From: Paenibacillus puerhi | Lineage (GTDB): Bacteria > Bacillota > Bacilli > Paenibacillales > NBRC-103111 | Assembly: GCF_009846885.1 (NCBI RefSeq) | Contig: NZ_WUWM01000011.1 | Coordinates: 123,464 to 187,463, forward strand | Reading direction: 5' to 3' | DNA length: 64,000 nucleotides | Part shown: positions 28,180 to 37,437 of the stretch, one piece after another | Layout: each line of letters opens with the position of its first letter | Numbering within the stretch: the first letter of the stretch is position 1 | Notes under the pieces: generated by a model | The model's database searches: none | What the model saw: only the letters and a program-made list of their open reading frames with translations | Told to the model about the DNA's origin: nothing | Made by a program: the position numbers and the translations under genes

Positions 28180-28941
28180 TTATGAATTGTAGCTGAGCAG
28201 CAGAGATCGGACAACCAGATACCAGCCGTCTACTAAAATAAAAAGTAAAATCTTAAACGGCAGCGAGATCATGACCGGAGGAAGCATCATCATCCCCATC
28301 GCCATCAGGGTACTGGCAATCACCATGTCGATCACCAGAAAAGGAATGAAGATCATAAAGCCCATCTGAAAGGCGGTCTTCAGCTCACTGATCGCAAAAG
28401 CCGGTACGAGCGCCGTAAGCGGCGTATCCTCGACTCCGCTAGGGGGAGCCGCTTTCGTATAATCCAAAAATAGCTTCAAATCTTTCTGCCGGGTATGCTG
28501 GAACATAAACTCTTTCATCGAGAGCGAAGCTCTCTCCAGCGCCACCGTTTGAGTAATCTCGCCTTTGCTGTAAGGCTGAAACGCGTTTTGATTGATCTCG
28601 CCGAACGTAGGCGCCATGATGAAAAAGGTCAAGAACAAAGCAAGTCCGATCAACACCTGATTCGGCGGCATTTGCTGTGTACCGAGCGAGGTTCGAACAA
28701 AACCAAGCACGATAATGATGCGCGTAAAGCTGGTCATCATGACTAGAATCGCCGGGGCGATACTCAGAATCGTAATCAACAGCAAAATGGTAACCGTTCC
28801 GGCTCCACTGCTCGGATCGTTCGAACCGCCGATATCGATATTAATACCGGGGATAGGATCCGCAGCGTAGGCTTGTCCGCCGAACGAGGCAAGCAAGATG
28901 ACAAGCAGCAGCATAGCAACACATTGTAACCACGTTTTCAT
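28180..28941 (-). CDS. fliP: Flagellar export protein FliP
   Basis: 253 aa with an N-terminal signal-like hydrophobic segment, then the conserved FTRIIIVLGFVRTSLGTQQM (about residues 71-90), PPNQVLIGLALFLTFFIM and MAMGMMMLPPVMISLPFKIL. Core of the FliPQR gate. ATG overlaps the fliO stop (ATGA). Confidence 0.96.
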   Translation of the reverse strand: MKTWLQCVAMLLLVILLASFGGQAYAADPIPGINIDIGGSNDPSSGAGTVTILLLITILSIAPAILVMMTSFTRIIIVLGFVRTSLGTQQMPPNQVLIGLALFLTFFIMAPTFGEINQNAFQPYSKGEITQTVALERASLSMKEFMFQHTRQKDLKLFLDYTKAAPPSGVEDTPLTALVPAFAISELKTAFQMGFMIFIPFLVIDMVIASTLMAMGMMMLPPVMISLPFKILLFILVDGWYLVVRSLLLSYNS

Positions 28942-29570
28942 GACTTATCCTTCAACCGATCTGAATTATTCTCCTGCTGAAGCAGTTCTTCCATCAGCTT
29001 CTTGCGGTCGGTCATCTTGCTTTGGAATACGTGCTGGAAAGATGGATTTTCAATATCGATTTCTTCTTCCACTTCAGGCTTTTGTCGGCGATTTTTGAGC
29101 CAATCTCCTATGGATTGCAGGCTAGGACCGGAGAAGGCGGGCCCCGTTGACATCATCTCGGTGATGATTGCGACTTCTTCCTCATCCGCAACCTTCTCCA
29201 GCAGCTGAACATTTTCGCCAACGCCCACGATATAAAGAGATTTGCCGATCTCGACGACCTGAATCGATTTATTCGGACCGAGCGGCAATCCGCCGAGTGA
29301 GCGGATCGACCGTCCGGCGAACACCTTATTTTTTTGTGAAATGATCTTCACAATAATGAAGAAGATGACGATAATAACAATAAGAAAAAAGATAACTTTC
29401 ATGATCATACCGAAGGTATCCCCTGCCGAATATAAGGAATCCGGTGAGTCAAAAGGACTCGAACCGGGTGCCTCCGTTTCCGTCTTCCCGAAACAAACAG
29501 CAGTGAACACCACTGTCTGTAACCATGCGGCGAAAACGGTAAGCAACGTCTTGGTTGCGAGTCTCTTCAA
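28938..29570 (-). CDS. fliO: Flagellar biogenesis protein FliO (FliZ)
   Basis: 210 aa. N-terminal signal-like helix (TLLTVFAAWLQTVVFTAVCF), an extracytoplasmic stretch, a membrane helix (MIMKVIFFLIVIIVIFFIIV), then a FliO-type cytoplasmic domain with RSIRSLGGLPLGPNKSIQVV. Assists FliP assembly. TTG start with AAGGG at 10 nt. The signal sequence plus helix matches the Bacillus FliZ arrangement. Confidence 0.88.
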   Translation of the reverse strand: MKRLATKTLLTVFAAWLQTVVFTAVCFGKTETEAPGSSPFDSPDSLYSAGDTFGMIMKVIFFLIVIIVIFFIIVKIISQKNKVFAGRSIRSLGGLPLGPNKSIQVVEIGKSLYIVGVGENVQLLEKVADEEEVAIITEMMSTGPAFSGPSLQSIGDWLKNRRQKPEVEEEIDIENPSFQHVFQSKMTDRKKLMEELLQQENNSDRLKDKS

Positions 29571-29644
29571 TGTTCACATTCCCTTCAGTTTGTGTGAAAG
29601 CACCGCTGGTGTATATCCTAGAGGCGCGAGCAACGCTTAGCTGA

Positions 29645-30007
29645 TTAGCCAAGCGTCTTTTTGATCGCCTCGATAACACGGTCCGCTTGGAAAGGCTTCA
29701 CGATGAAGTCCTTGGCCCCAGCTTGAATAGCATCGATAACCATCGCCTGCTGACCCATGGCGGAACACATAATAACCTTTGCGTTCGCATCGATTTTCTT
29801 GATTTCCTTCAGAGCCTGAATACCATCCATTTCCGGCATCGTGATATCCATCGTAATCAGATCAGGACGAAGCTCTTTAAATTTCTCAATGGCTTGAGCT
29901 CCGTCATTACCTTCGCCAACTACCTCATACCCATTTTTTGTCAAAATATCGCGGATCATCATTCTCATAAATGCTGCATCGTCTACAATCAAAATTCGGT
30001 TAGCCAT
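29645..30007 (-). CDS. cheY: Chemotaxis response regulator CheY
   Basis: Single receiver domain, about 120 aa. Acidic pocket D9-D10, phosphoacceptor Asp54 in ITMDITMPEMDG, Thr/Ser switch position in VIMCSAMGQ, and Lys in DFIVKPF. Binds FliM after phosphorylation by CheA; dephosphorylated by CheC and FliY. ATG at 30007 has AGGAGG at 11 nt; a TTG nine bases earlier almost touches it. Sits between fliY and fliO as in B. subtilis. Confidence 0.96.
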   Translation of the reverse strand: MANRILIVDDAAFMRMMIRDILTKNGYEVVGEGNDGAQAIEKFKELRPDLITMDITMPEMDGIQALKEIKKIDANAKVIMCSAMGQQAMVIDAIQAGAKDFIVKPFQADRVIEAIKKTLG

Positions 30008-30038
30008 GGGTATCAAGTCCTCCTAAGAAGTGTGTAAT

Positions 30039-31382
30039 TTAATATTGTTGAAGTTTTTGAATTCGGTCCCACTGATTGACGATATCTGTGACGCGAACAC
30101 CGAAGTTCTCATCAATGACGACGACCTCGCCTTTGGCTATCAGCTTGTTATTGACCAGAATATCGACAGGCTCGCCAGCCAGCTTGTCCAGCTCAATGAT
30201 CGATCCTTGAGAGAGCTCCAGGATATCTTTGATCACTTTGTGCGTGCGTCCAAGCTCAACCGTCACCTTTAACGGAATATCCAACAGGAGATTCAGGTTG
30301 GTATCCTCTGCTGCCGATAACGGAGGCGGGGCGAAATTGGAAAACTGGGCAGGCTGTACGTTCACGTTGCGGCTAGTCGGCACTCCATAATTGGCAGGCT
30401 GCGGCGGGTAAGCCGGCTGCTGCTGGTACATCGGCTGCTGATAACCGGGATGCTGCATAGGCGGCTCCTGGTACATCGGCTGTTGATAGCCTGGATGCTG
30501 CATAGGCTCCTGATACATCGGTTGTTGATAAGGCGGCTGCTGCATCGGCTGCTGATACGGGTCCTGCTGGAACGGCGCAGACGCCGCCGGGGCCTGGGGT
30601 GCAGGAGCGGGAGCCGCAGAAGCTGCCGGAGCGGAAGGCACAGAAGGTGCAGGTGCAGCCTCCGAAGCCTCGGACATGTCCGTACCGCCCATCAGTATTG
30701 ATACCATGTCCCTTGCGAATCCGACCGGTAGGAGCTGCATAATCGTGGAATCGATCAAGTCTCCGATCGTCAGACGGAACGAGATTTTGATAAACACCTC
30801 TTCATCTGGAATCGAAGAAGAATCGCCCCCTTCTGTCAGATCCATAATATCGATACCTGGAGGTGAAATGTTGACAAATCGGTTGAAAATGGTCGACATC
30901 GAGGTGGCTGACGACCCCATCATCTGATTCATCGCTTCTTGTACGGCGCTGATGTGGATATCGGACAACTCCATGTTTTGACCGGTACCATCTCCGCCCA
31001 TCATCAAATCAGCGATAACTTGAGCATCCCGTGTTTTGATTACAAGGAGATTGATGCCATGGAAACCATCGACATAGTCGACATGGACAGCCACATGAGG
31101 CTTTGGAAATTCCTTAACCAGATCCGTCCTAGCAATGACCGATACCTTGGGCGTCGTGATGTCTACCTTTTTACCCAGCAATGTCGATAAGGCTGTGGCG
31201 GCACTTCCGAATGTAATGTTTCCGATCTCGCCAAGCGCATCCTGCTCCAGCGGCGTCAGGTATTCTTCAACCCGTGGCCCCATGGCATCCGAAAATTCAG
31301 AACCGCCCGATCCGCTGTTTTCAGAAGATTGTCTCAGTAAAGCGTCGATCTCCTCTTGAGACAAATAATCTTTATTCGTCAT
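30039..31382 (-). CDS. fliY: Flagellar switch protein and CheY-P phosphatase FliY
   Basis: 447 aa. N-terminal CheY-binding peptide YLSQEEIDALLRQSS, two CheC-type phosphatase motifs (ALGEIGNITFGSAATALSTL and AVQEAMNQMMGSSATSMSTI), a long Ala/Pro then Gln/Pro/Tyr-rich linker (about 240-350), and a FliN-type C-terminal domain with LDIPLKVTVELGRTHKVIKD. It forms the C-ring with FliM and FliG and removes phosphate from CheY-P. Start overlaps the fliM end by 11 bp. The linker is unusually long and repetitive. Confidence 0.95.
   Translation of the reverse strand: MTNKDYLSQEEIDALLRQSSENSGSGGSEFSDAMGPRVEEYLTPLEQDALGEIGNITFGSAATALSTLLGKKVDITTPKVSVIARTDLVKEFPKPHVAVHVDYVDGFHGINLLVIKTRDAQVIADLMMGGDGTGQNMELSDIHISAVQEAMNQMMGSSATSMSTIFNRFVNISPPGIDIMDLTEGGDSSSIPDEEVFIKISFRLTIGDLIDSTIMQLLPVGFARDMVSILMGGTDMSEASEAAPAPSVPSAPAASAAPAPAPQAPAASAPFQQDPYQQPMQQPPYQQPMYQEPMQHPGYQQPMYQEPPMQHPGYQQPMYQQQPAYPPQPANYGVPTSRNVNVQPAQFSNFAPPPLSAAEDTNLNLLLDIPLKVTVELGRTHKVIKDILELSQGSIIELDKLAGEPVDILVNNKLIAKGEVVVIDENFGVRVTDIVNQWDRIQKLQQY
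30400..30560 (-). repeat. Gln/Pro/Tyr/Met-rich repeats inside fliY
   Basis: In-frame imperfect repeats of a unit like PMYQEPMQHPGYQQ, several copies, in the fliY linker. Not a separate element; prone to length change between strains. Confidence 0.75.
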
Positions 31383-32370
31383 TCTCTTCTACTCCTTCTT
31401 GAACAACTTCACTGATTTGTATCGCCAGCTTGCCACGGGTTGTTCCCGGTGTGCCATAATACTTTACATTCTCGCCGATCCTTATGTGCAGCGGTTCATC
31501 CACGGATCGGTTCAAGGCAATGACGTCTCCTGCATTCAAGCTCAGGAATTCTTTGACCGAGATCTGGGAAGCACCGAGCTCTGCGATGATGGGCAGCTTC
31601 GCTTTGTGCAGCCTGCTCTGGAGCGCCATCATCTCTTCGGGGGCGCTGGTTTTTTTCTGTGATACAAACCAGTGATGGACCGACAGTCTGGGCATGATCG
31701 GCTCAATGACGACATGCGGAATACAGAGGTTGATCATGCCTGTCGTATCGCCAATTTTCGTGCTGAGCGAGATCAGAGCGATCGTTTCATTCGGCGATAC
31801 GATCTGCATAAATTGCGGATTTGTCTCAAGTGAATCCAGCCGTGGGGACAAATCCACTACCGTCTTCCATGCTTCCTGCAGGCTTTCGAACGCGCGGCTA
31901 AAAATTCGCTCCATCACAATCGTTTCGATTTCCGTCAAGGCGTTGATCTTGGTCGGAGAAGTGCCTGCGCCGCCAAGCAGCCGGTCGAGCATTGCGAAGG
32001 CGACGTTCGGGTGCACCTCGAGCACCATTCTACCTTCCAGCGGTTCCGCTTCGAAGATATTCAGTATCGTCATCTTGGGAATTGAGCGGATAAATTCATC
32101 ATAAGGCAATTGCTCGACTTGTACCACATTAATCTGCACAAATGTTCTTAATTGAGCAGAAAAATAGGTCGTCAGGAAACGGGCGAAGTTTTCATGAATA
32201 CGTGTCAAGCTTCGGATATGGTCCTTGGAGAAGCGCACCGCACGTTTAAAATCGTAAGCCCGGACCTTTTTCTGCGTATCTTCCTTTTTAAGCTCTTCCG
32301 CATCCATTTCCCCAGAAGAGAGCGCAGCAAGCAAAGCGTCAATCTCATTCTGCGATAATACATCCACCAT
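31372..32370 (-). CDS. fliM: Flagellar motor switch protein FliM
   Basis: 332 aa. N-terminal CheY-P-binding peptide VLSQNEIDALLAALSSG, a CheC-like middle domain without the phosphatase residues, and a FliN-homologous C-terminal domain with VKEFLSLNAGDVIALNRSVD. Forms the C-ring wall and transmits CheY-P binding to FliG. ATG start after AGGGGGTG. Confidence 0.97.
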   Translation of the reverse strand: MVDVLSQNEIDALLAALSSGEMDAEELKKEDTQKKVRAYDFKRAVRFSKDHIRSLTRIHENFARFLTTYFSAQLRTFVQINVVQVEQLPYDEFIRSIPKMTILNIFEAEPLEGRMVLEVHPNVAFAMLDRLLGGAGTSPTKINALTEIETIVMERIFSRAFESLQEAWKTVVDLSPRLDSLETNPQFMQIVSPNETIALISLSTKIGDTTGMINLCIPHVVIEPIMPRLSVHHWFVSQKKTSAPEEMMALQSRLHKAKLPIIAELGASQISVKEFLSLNAGDVIALNRSVDEPLHIRIGENVKYYGTPGTTRGKLAIQISEVVQEGVEENDE

Positions 32371-32413
32371 GTCTCGTCACCCCCTTGTTACTGATTAACC
32401 TATTTTCGTCCCG

Positions 32414-32908
32414 TTACTGCAGCACGATATCGGTAATCAAAATTCGCTGCAGCTTCCCGTTGTGCAGCTCTTCATTCATTCTATTCATAAGGGCAGAGGT
32501 AAGATTGTCAAAGCCTTTCTTGCCCGACACCTGATCCGGCGTCATATCGGCTAACGTTTGTATGACAATGGCCTTCATACGACTTTGCAGTTTTTCGAAA
32601 TCTTCCTTACCCTTTTTGTTTTCAAGTTCAAAGGCAAAGCTCACTTTCACGAATTTATTGCTTGCACCGTTGCCCGATCCAGCGAGATTCGTCAGCACTT
32701 CTTTCATCTCAACGGTGAATTCCTTCACCTGGTCAGGCGTCAGTATCTTGCCGGACTTCACACCACGCGCCGAGTTTTGCGCTTGTGCGGTCGCATCGGA
32801 AGCACCCGACTTGTCCATATAGTTCCATAAAACGAACGCCGCGGTTAAGATTAAGGTAATGGCGATGAGGATTGCAACGACCATAATAAAAATTTTGCTT
32901 TTAAACAA
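32414..32908 (-). CDS. fliL: Flagellar basal-body protein FliL
   Basis: 164 aa: one N-terminal membrane helix (IFIMVVAILIAITLILTAAF), a short linker, then a periplasm-side domain with FVKVSFAFELENKKG and a C-terminal RILITDIVLQ. Surrounds the stator and supports motor torque. TTG start with GGAGGGG 7 nt upstream. Follows flbD/swrD by 1 bp. Confidence 0.93.
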   Translation of the reverse strand: MFKSKIFIMVVAILIAITLILTAAFVLWNYMDKSGASDATAQAQNSARGVKSGKILTPDQVKEFTVEMKEVLTNLAGSGNGASNKFVKVSFAFELENKKGKEDFEKLQSRMKAIVIQTLADMTPDQVSGKKGFDNLTSALMNRMNEELHNGKLQRILITDIVLQ

Positions 32909-32909
32909 C

Positions 32910-33131
32910 TTACGACCCCTCCGAATTCAAGCTCTTCATCGTACCGCCGATGAGACCAACGGCCTGCATAAAGCTCTGTACCAATTCGACTACTTCCGGC
33001 ACAGGTTCGAGCACCATGATTTTTTTACCGTTTACGAGCGAGATCATCGTATCCGGCGTATCCTCAATCGTTTCAATGAGCAAAGCATTAATGGTAATCG
33101 TTTTGCCGTTTAGTCGGGTCAGCTTGATCAT
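32910..33131 (-). CDS. swrD: FlbD/SwrD-family small flagellar protein
   Basis: 73 aa, starting MIKLTRLNGKTITINALLIE, the FlbD/SwrD family signature. In B. subtilis SwrD increases motor power through the stators and its gene sits at the same place, between flgE and fliL. GGAGG 7 nt before ATG. Confidence 0.9.
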   Translation of the reverse strand: MIKLTRLNGKTITINALLIETIEDTPDTMISLVNGKKIMVLEPVPEVVELVQSFMQAVGLIGGTMKSLNSEGS

Positions 33132-33197
33132 AGGCTTTCCTCCGGTTCGGATAATCGGGGGAGGCGGGCTCCCCCGTTGGTACTAGCTTATCCTATA

Positions 33198-34022
33198 TTA
33201 CCGCTTTAGATTGACGACTTCCTGCAATACCTCGTCCGAGGTTGTGATGATCCGCGAGTTGGATTGGAAACCGCGCTGCGCGATAATCATCTCTGTAAAT
33301 TCCGAAGTCAGGTCGACGTTAGACATCTCCAGCTGTCCGGACACGATTGCTCCGGTGCCGGTCTCGGGATTAGCTGCCAGCGCCGTCCCCAGGTCCAGCT
33401 CTTCGGGATTGGAGTTCGGTGTCATTCTATACAGGTTGCCCCCGATCTTCTCAAGCCCTGCCGGGTTGACAACCTTGGCCACTGCTATAAACTGTCCGGT
33501 CGGTGTTGCTGTACCATCAGCTCCAACCGAAATGATTTCACCCGCTTGGGAGATGGAGAATGCCGTAACACCGTCCTCAAGCGTTACTCCGGCGCCCTCG
33601 GTATTTAGCACGAACATTCCGTCCGCATTGACCAGCCGATTCAGCGAATCCAGCTCAAAATTGCCTGCGCGGGTCAAGTACGGTCCTTCGGCGCCGTCCA
33701 GGGCTGGAGAAATCGCGAAGAATCCGTCGCCGTCAATCCGCAGATCCGTCGGCTTGTTCGTCGTCATCGCGCTGCCCGGCGTGTGGAGCGTATCGATCGC
33801 AGCTACGGTCACGCCAAGACCGATCTGCTTGGAGTTAACCCCGCCCCTTTCGTCGGTTGGAGCCGAAACGCCGGAGACGGTTTGGCTCAAAATGTCCTTA
33901 AACATGACCCGGCCGGCTTTGAAGCCAACCGTATTTACGTTTGCAATATTGTTGCCGATGACGTCAAGCTTCGTTTGAAATCCTCTCATGCCCGAGACGC
34001 CTGAATACAGAGACCTTAACAT
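33198..34022 (-). CDS. flgE: Flagellar hook protein FlgE (FlgG-like)
   Basis: 274 aa. N-terminal rod/hook signature MLRSLYSGVSGMRGFQTKLD with VIGNNIANVNTVGFKAGR, and C-terminal VDLTSEFTEMIIAQRGFQSN. The short hook protein of Bacillus (264 aa) is similar in length and position, after flgD, so this is read as the hook subunit. It could be annotated FlgG by similarity alone. GGAGG 9 nt before ATG. The middle carries the D1/D2 beta domain. Confidence 0.88.
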   Translation of the reverse strand: MLRSLYSGVSGMRGFQTKLDVIGNNIANVNTVGFKAGRVMFKDILSQTVSGVSAPTDERGGVNSKQIGLGVTVAAIDTLHTPGSAMTTNKPTDLRIDGDGFFAISPALDGAEGPYLTRAGNFELDSLNRLVNADGMFVLNTEGAGVTLEDGVTAFSISQAGEIISVGADGTATPTGQFIAVAKVVNPAGLEKIGGNLYRMTPNSNPEELDLGTALAANPETGTGAIVSGQLEMSNVDLTSEFTEMIIAQRGFQSNSRIITTSDEVLQEVVNLKR

Positions 34023-34125
34023 TGATCATTGCCTCCTATTGGCTGAGCTAGCCAGCCGCTCGCTTTACTTAACAGGTTGTTTCTATCGGTCCACAACCAA
34101 AGGCCTCCGTGTTCCGGGCCAGCCT

Positions 34126-34500
34126 CTACGTAATAATCATGGCGCTATCAATCTGCGTAAACAAATTGTCCTTCATCGCGAGCCCATCCATCGCCGTGAC
34201 AACCGTCCGGTTTTTGATGTTTACGATTAAAGCCGTATCGTTGATCAGCATTAACGTGTCTTTAGCGCCTTTCGTTGCTGCTTTATCGATGGCCGTGTTG
34301 ATTTTGGCCAGTTGCTCGGGCTTAAACTGAATCCCTCGCTGATGCAAACGCTCTTCGGCATGATGACTGAACCTTACAAACTGCTTCTGCAGGATCGAGT
34401 CGAAGCTTGAGCTTCCCGCAGGCCGATCGGCTGCGGTCTTGGAACGTGCTGGCGCCATGGGAGTCGGGTACAAGCTGCCAGCTGTTATCCGCTCGTTCAT
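34126..34500 (-). CDS. Flagellar operon protein, TIGR02530 type
   Basis: 124 aa. The conserved part is FVRFSHHAEERLHQRGIQFK and then INDTALIVNIKNRTVVTAMD, ending DSAMIIT, typical of a small family found only between flgD and flgE in several Firmicutes. No signal peptide or membrane helix. ATG overlaps the flgD stop by 4 bp. Function unknown; the position suggests a role in hook assembly. Confidence 0.82.
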   Translation of the reverse strand: MNERITAGSLYPTPMAPARSKTAADRPAGSSSFDSILQKQFVRFSHHAEERLHQRGIQFKPEQLAKINTAIDKAATKGAKDTLMLINDTALIVNIKNRTVVTAMDGLAMKDNLFTQIDSAMIIT

Positions 34501-34958
34501 GAGGAGGTCTCCCCCTCGCCCGCCGGATTCGTAATCTGCGAAATATGTTCCAGCGAAATGTCCTCGCCGTTTACTTTAGCGAATTGCTCGCCTTTCTTCA
34601 CCGTAATCGACTCGACGATTCCCTTCCTCGTATGGGAGGTTCCGTCATTATCCTCATAGGACCAGCTGATCTCTTTGCCGATCAGGCCGGAAGCGAATCC
34701 GAGCGATTGACGAAGCAGCTTCATCTCAGTAGCCATATTGGTTAGCTGCTCGACTGAAGTGAATTGCGCCATCTGGGCAATAAACTCCTTATCCTGGAGA
34801 GGCTGCGTCGGGTCCTGATGCTTAAGCTGGGTGATCAGAATTTTCAAAAACTGGTCTTTCCCCAAGTTGTTGGCATCCTTATTCGCTTCCGCTTTGCTTA
34901 CGTTAGATTTTGAATAATAAGGCCATATGTTTTTCGTGCTGATATTTGAATCCGCCAC
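34497..34958 (-). CDS. flgD: Flagellar hook assembly (cap) protein FlgD
   Basis: 153 aa with the signature LGKDQFLKILITQLKHQDPT and QMAQFTSVEQLTNM (about residues 32-80). Forms the cap that guides hook subunit assembly. GTG start with GGAGG at 9 nt. It lacks the longer C-terminal Ig-like part seen in enteric FlgD, as in other Bacillales. Next to fliK. Confidence 0.94.
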   Translation of the reverse strand: MADSNISTKNIWPYYSKSNVSKAEANKDANNLGKDQFLKILITQLKHQDPTQPLQDKEFIAQMAQFTSVEQLTNMATEMKLLRQSLGFASGLIGKEISWSYEDNDGTSHTRKGIVESITVKKGEQFAKVNGEDISLEHISQITNPAGEGETSS

Positions 34959-34999
34959 GTGATTTCACCTCCTGCCCTTCGCTTGCCATGCGAGCTACA

Positions 35000-36460
35000 T
35001 TAGGCGGTAAAGTCGATCGAGCCTTCATTGCCTGCAAGCCGCAAACGACTCGCGAGCGCTTCTTCCTCCGCCTTCACATCTTCCACCGTTACGTCCTTAC
35101 CGTTCGACTTCTGCTGCTTCTGGGACTGAGGCTGCTGCTGTCGTCCTTCCTGGAACATACCGGATTGGTAGCTCTGGCTTTGGCTTACTTCAAGCTTGTC
35201 GACTTGAATACCCTGAGCTTGCAGGGAGGTACGAAGCTGGGAAAGCTGACCTTCCAGCATTTCTTTACCGGTCAAGCTATCCGCCATAAACTGAGCGATC
35301 AGCTGTCCGTTGTGCATCGTCAGCTTGACTTCGACATGACCCAAGTGCTGAGGATACAGCGATATGCGGGCTTCCGTTACCCCTTCTACCGATGTGCCAA
35401 GCACAAACGAGCTAACGACGAACTTGGTCATCTCATCGCTAAAGGTCGCTGCGGGCATTTGCAGCACGGCTGTTCTGGCGGCCTGGTGGCTTGTCGCGTT
35501 TTGCTTCATCCAGTCGTTCACCGTCATCGGTACGGGTGGCTCGGCTTCAACATGATCGCTTGGCAAAAGCTCGAATAGAGGAGCCTCTTCCCGGGATGTC
35601 GTCTCCAGTGCCATCTGAATCGCCTGATGCCTCGTAGCAAGGACCTCCAGCTTCTGCATCGCTTGAGGGATGACTTGTACTGGCACAGCTTCATCAGTCG
35701 CACTCGCATCTCCGGCTCCAGTATTCGCCAGTGATTGCTGCTGCACCGTCGTATGATCCTTCCTAGGCTGATTCGTTTCCCCCAGTTGAGCTGCAGCATG
35801 CAGCAGGACCGACGGTAACTCCTTCAAGGTCTGTTGAACAGACGGCTCCTTCGTCGCTGTTACGGCGAGCTCCTTCAGCTGCTTCAGCATATGTAAAGCT
35901 TCGTGCAGATCAATAGGTGCTTGGACTTCCTCCCCGCCGTCAGCCGTTACGGTATGTGGAGTCAACGGGACAAACAGCATAGGATTTAATGCCAAGGCAT
36001 CACCCTGTTCATCACTTTCCTCGGCCTCAAGCTTTCGATCCGCGGGTACGGTGGATTCTTCCCCCTCCGTTACGGACCGGCCTGCCGTCATCTGTGCGAG
36101 CAGCGACTGCAGATCCTGCAACCAGCTTTGAAGCTCCGGTATTTGCAGCAAATCATTCCCTTGCCCGGCTGCGTCCGCCTGCTCCAGCAGTCCGATGAGC
36201 CCGTCCAATTGTTCGAGTTGCAATCCGGCCATCTGTTCCTCGTTCAAGCCGCCTTGAGCAAGCATTGGCGCGAGCATCTGGATGAGTGCGGACAGACCAC
36301 TGCCTGCTCCCTTCCCGCTTGCGCCTGTCGAGCCGTCAGACGCCATAACGCCGGATAGCGCGATATTAAACGAGTTCGTACCTGTCGCCGTTGCCCCTGC
36401 TCCTGTAGAGGAGGATGCATTTGTAGTTGCGATTGCTATAGGTGCCGATTGAATTTCCAT
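35000..36460 (-). CDS. fliK: Flagellar hook-length control protein FliK
   Basis: 486 aa. A long, variable Gln/Ser/Ala/Thr-rich N-terminal ruler region and a conserved C-terminal domain (about 370-455) with ARISLYPQHLGHVEVKLTMH then QLSQLRTSLQAQGIQVDKLE, followed by a Gln-rich tail. Secreted; its C-terminal domain triggers the FlhB switch. ATG at 36460 lies 8 nt after GGAGG; an in-frame GTG upstream overlaps it. Confidence 0.92.
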   Translation of the reverse strand: MEIQSAPIAIATTNASSSTGAGATATGTNSFNIALSGVMASDGSTGASGKGAGSGLSALIQMLAPMLAQGGLNEEQMAGLQLEQLDGLIGLLEQADAAGQGNDLLQIPELQSWLQDLQSLLAQMTAGRSVTEGEESTVPADRKLEAEESDEQGDALALNPMLFVPLTPHTVTADGGEEVQAPIDLHEALHMLKQLKELAVTATKEPSVQQTLKELPSVLLHAAAQLGETNQPRKDHTTVQQQSLANTGAGDASATDEAVPVQVIPQAMQKLEVLATRHQAIQMALETTSREEAPLFELLPSDHVEAEPPVPMTVNDWMKQNATSHQAARTAVLQMPAATFSDEMTKFVVSSFVLGTSVEGVTEARISLYPQHLGHVEVKLTMHNGQLIAQFMADSLTGKEMLEGQLSQLRTSLQAQGIQVDKLEVSQSQSYQSGMFQEGRQQQPQSQKQQKSNGKDVTVEDVKAEEEALASRLRLAGNEGSIDFTA

Positions 36461-36485
36461 AGATTTCACCTCCCTTCATGCCTTG

Positions 36486-37412
36486 TTATTGAACGAGTCT
36501 TGCCGAGATCAAAGCTGCCGTTTCTTTGGATGCGTCGGATATCGCGGAAAGTATCTTGGATCGTCCTGCGTTATCTACCGACTTGAGAATCGAAAGCACC
36601 TTATCCGGGTTCGTGTTTTGGAGCTCCAACAGTACAGTAGCAGCGCTCTTCGGCGTCATGTTGGCAAAGGTCGAGCCCAGATCATCCTTGCTAAGCTGAT
36701 CCGAAGCAGCAGCTGCAGCCGGGACCGCCGCTTTCTGAAGACGTTCCTGCAGAGCAGCGATTTGCGTATCGCGCACTTGCTTCTGATCCTTCAGCAGGAT
36801 AGAGGCATCCGCCGCTTTTTTGGCATCCATTTTCTCCAGAATTTTCACCCGCTCGTCCGTCTTCATCATACTGAGTACAAGAACCTGCTCATTTAGCGTG
36901 AGATTCTCCATGATAGGCGCCGACTTGCTCGGAGACATCTTGGCGTACATGGAAGCCAGCTGTTGAATTTGGGTCGAATATTCTTCATCCGATTGCGTCT
37001 TGGACTTCATCTGCTCTTCGAGCTCGCTGTTCTTCAACTGCAGATCTTTGATGGTCTGCTCCCTCTGCTGCAGGGCAGCCTCCGCCTTCCTCAGCTCCTG
37101 CGCTGCGGCATCGGCTTGCGAGGTGATCTGTGCGATCGTCTCCTCTGCTGTCGGTTCGGCCGCTTCTTTGGCCGTCCCTTGTACGCCGGTTGCCGGCACA
37201 GCAGGAGCCTCGCTTTTCGGAGCCGGAATCACGCGATTGACGATCGGAATTTTATGGGCCGTCTTAAGCGCGCTGTTCATGATGTCATAGTCGAAGATCG
37301 TCAAAAGCACGCCGAGCAGAACGGCCGTAAAAACGAACGGGATGAGGAACCAGATCAGAAAACGCTCCATGGCTCCATAGGAAGCCGGTTGTTCCGAATC
37401 TGCTTTTGCCAT
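36486..37412 (-). CDS. MotE-like / YlxF membrane protein
   Basis: 308 aa. N-terminal membrane helix (FLIWFLIPFVFTAVLLGVLL), coiled coil (about 85-145), then an MgtE N-domain-like helical repeat region with YAKMSPSKSAPIMENLTLNE and MKTDERVKILEKMDAKKAAD. It has the same position as B. subtilis ylxF between fliJ and fliK. Related to MotE chaperones of flagellar parts in Proteobacteria. Inferred to help hook/motor assembly. ATG with GGAGG at 7 nt. Confidence 0.83.
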   Translation of the reverse strand: MAKADSEQPASYGAMERFLIWFLIPFVFTAVLLGVLLTIFDYDIMNSALKTAHKIPIVNRVIPAPKSEAPAVPATGVQGTAKEAAEPTAEETIAQITSQADAAAQELRKAEAALQQREQTIKDLQLKNSELEEQMKSKTQSDEEYSTQIQQLASMYAKMSPSKSAPIMENLTLNEQVLVLSMMKTDERVKILEKMDAKKAADASILLKDQKQVRDTQIAALQERLQKAAVPAAAAASDQLSKDDLGSTFANMTPKSAATVLLELQNTNPDKVLSILKSVDNAGRSKILSAISDASKETAALISARLVQ

Positions 37413-37437
37413 TCCCTCACCTCCCTTTCCAAACTGA

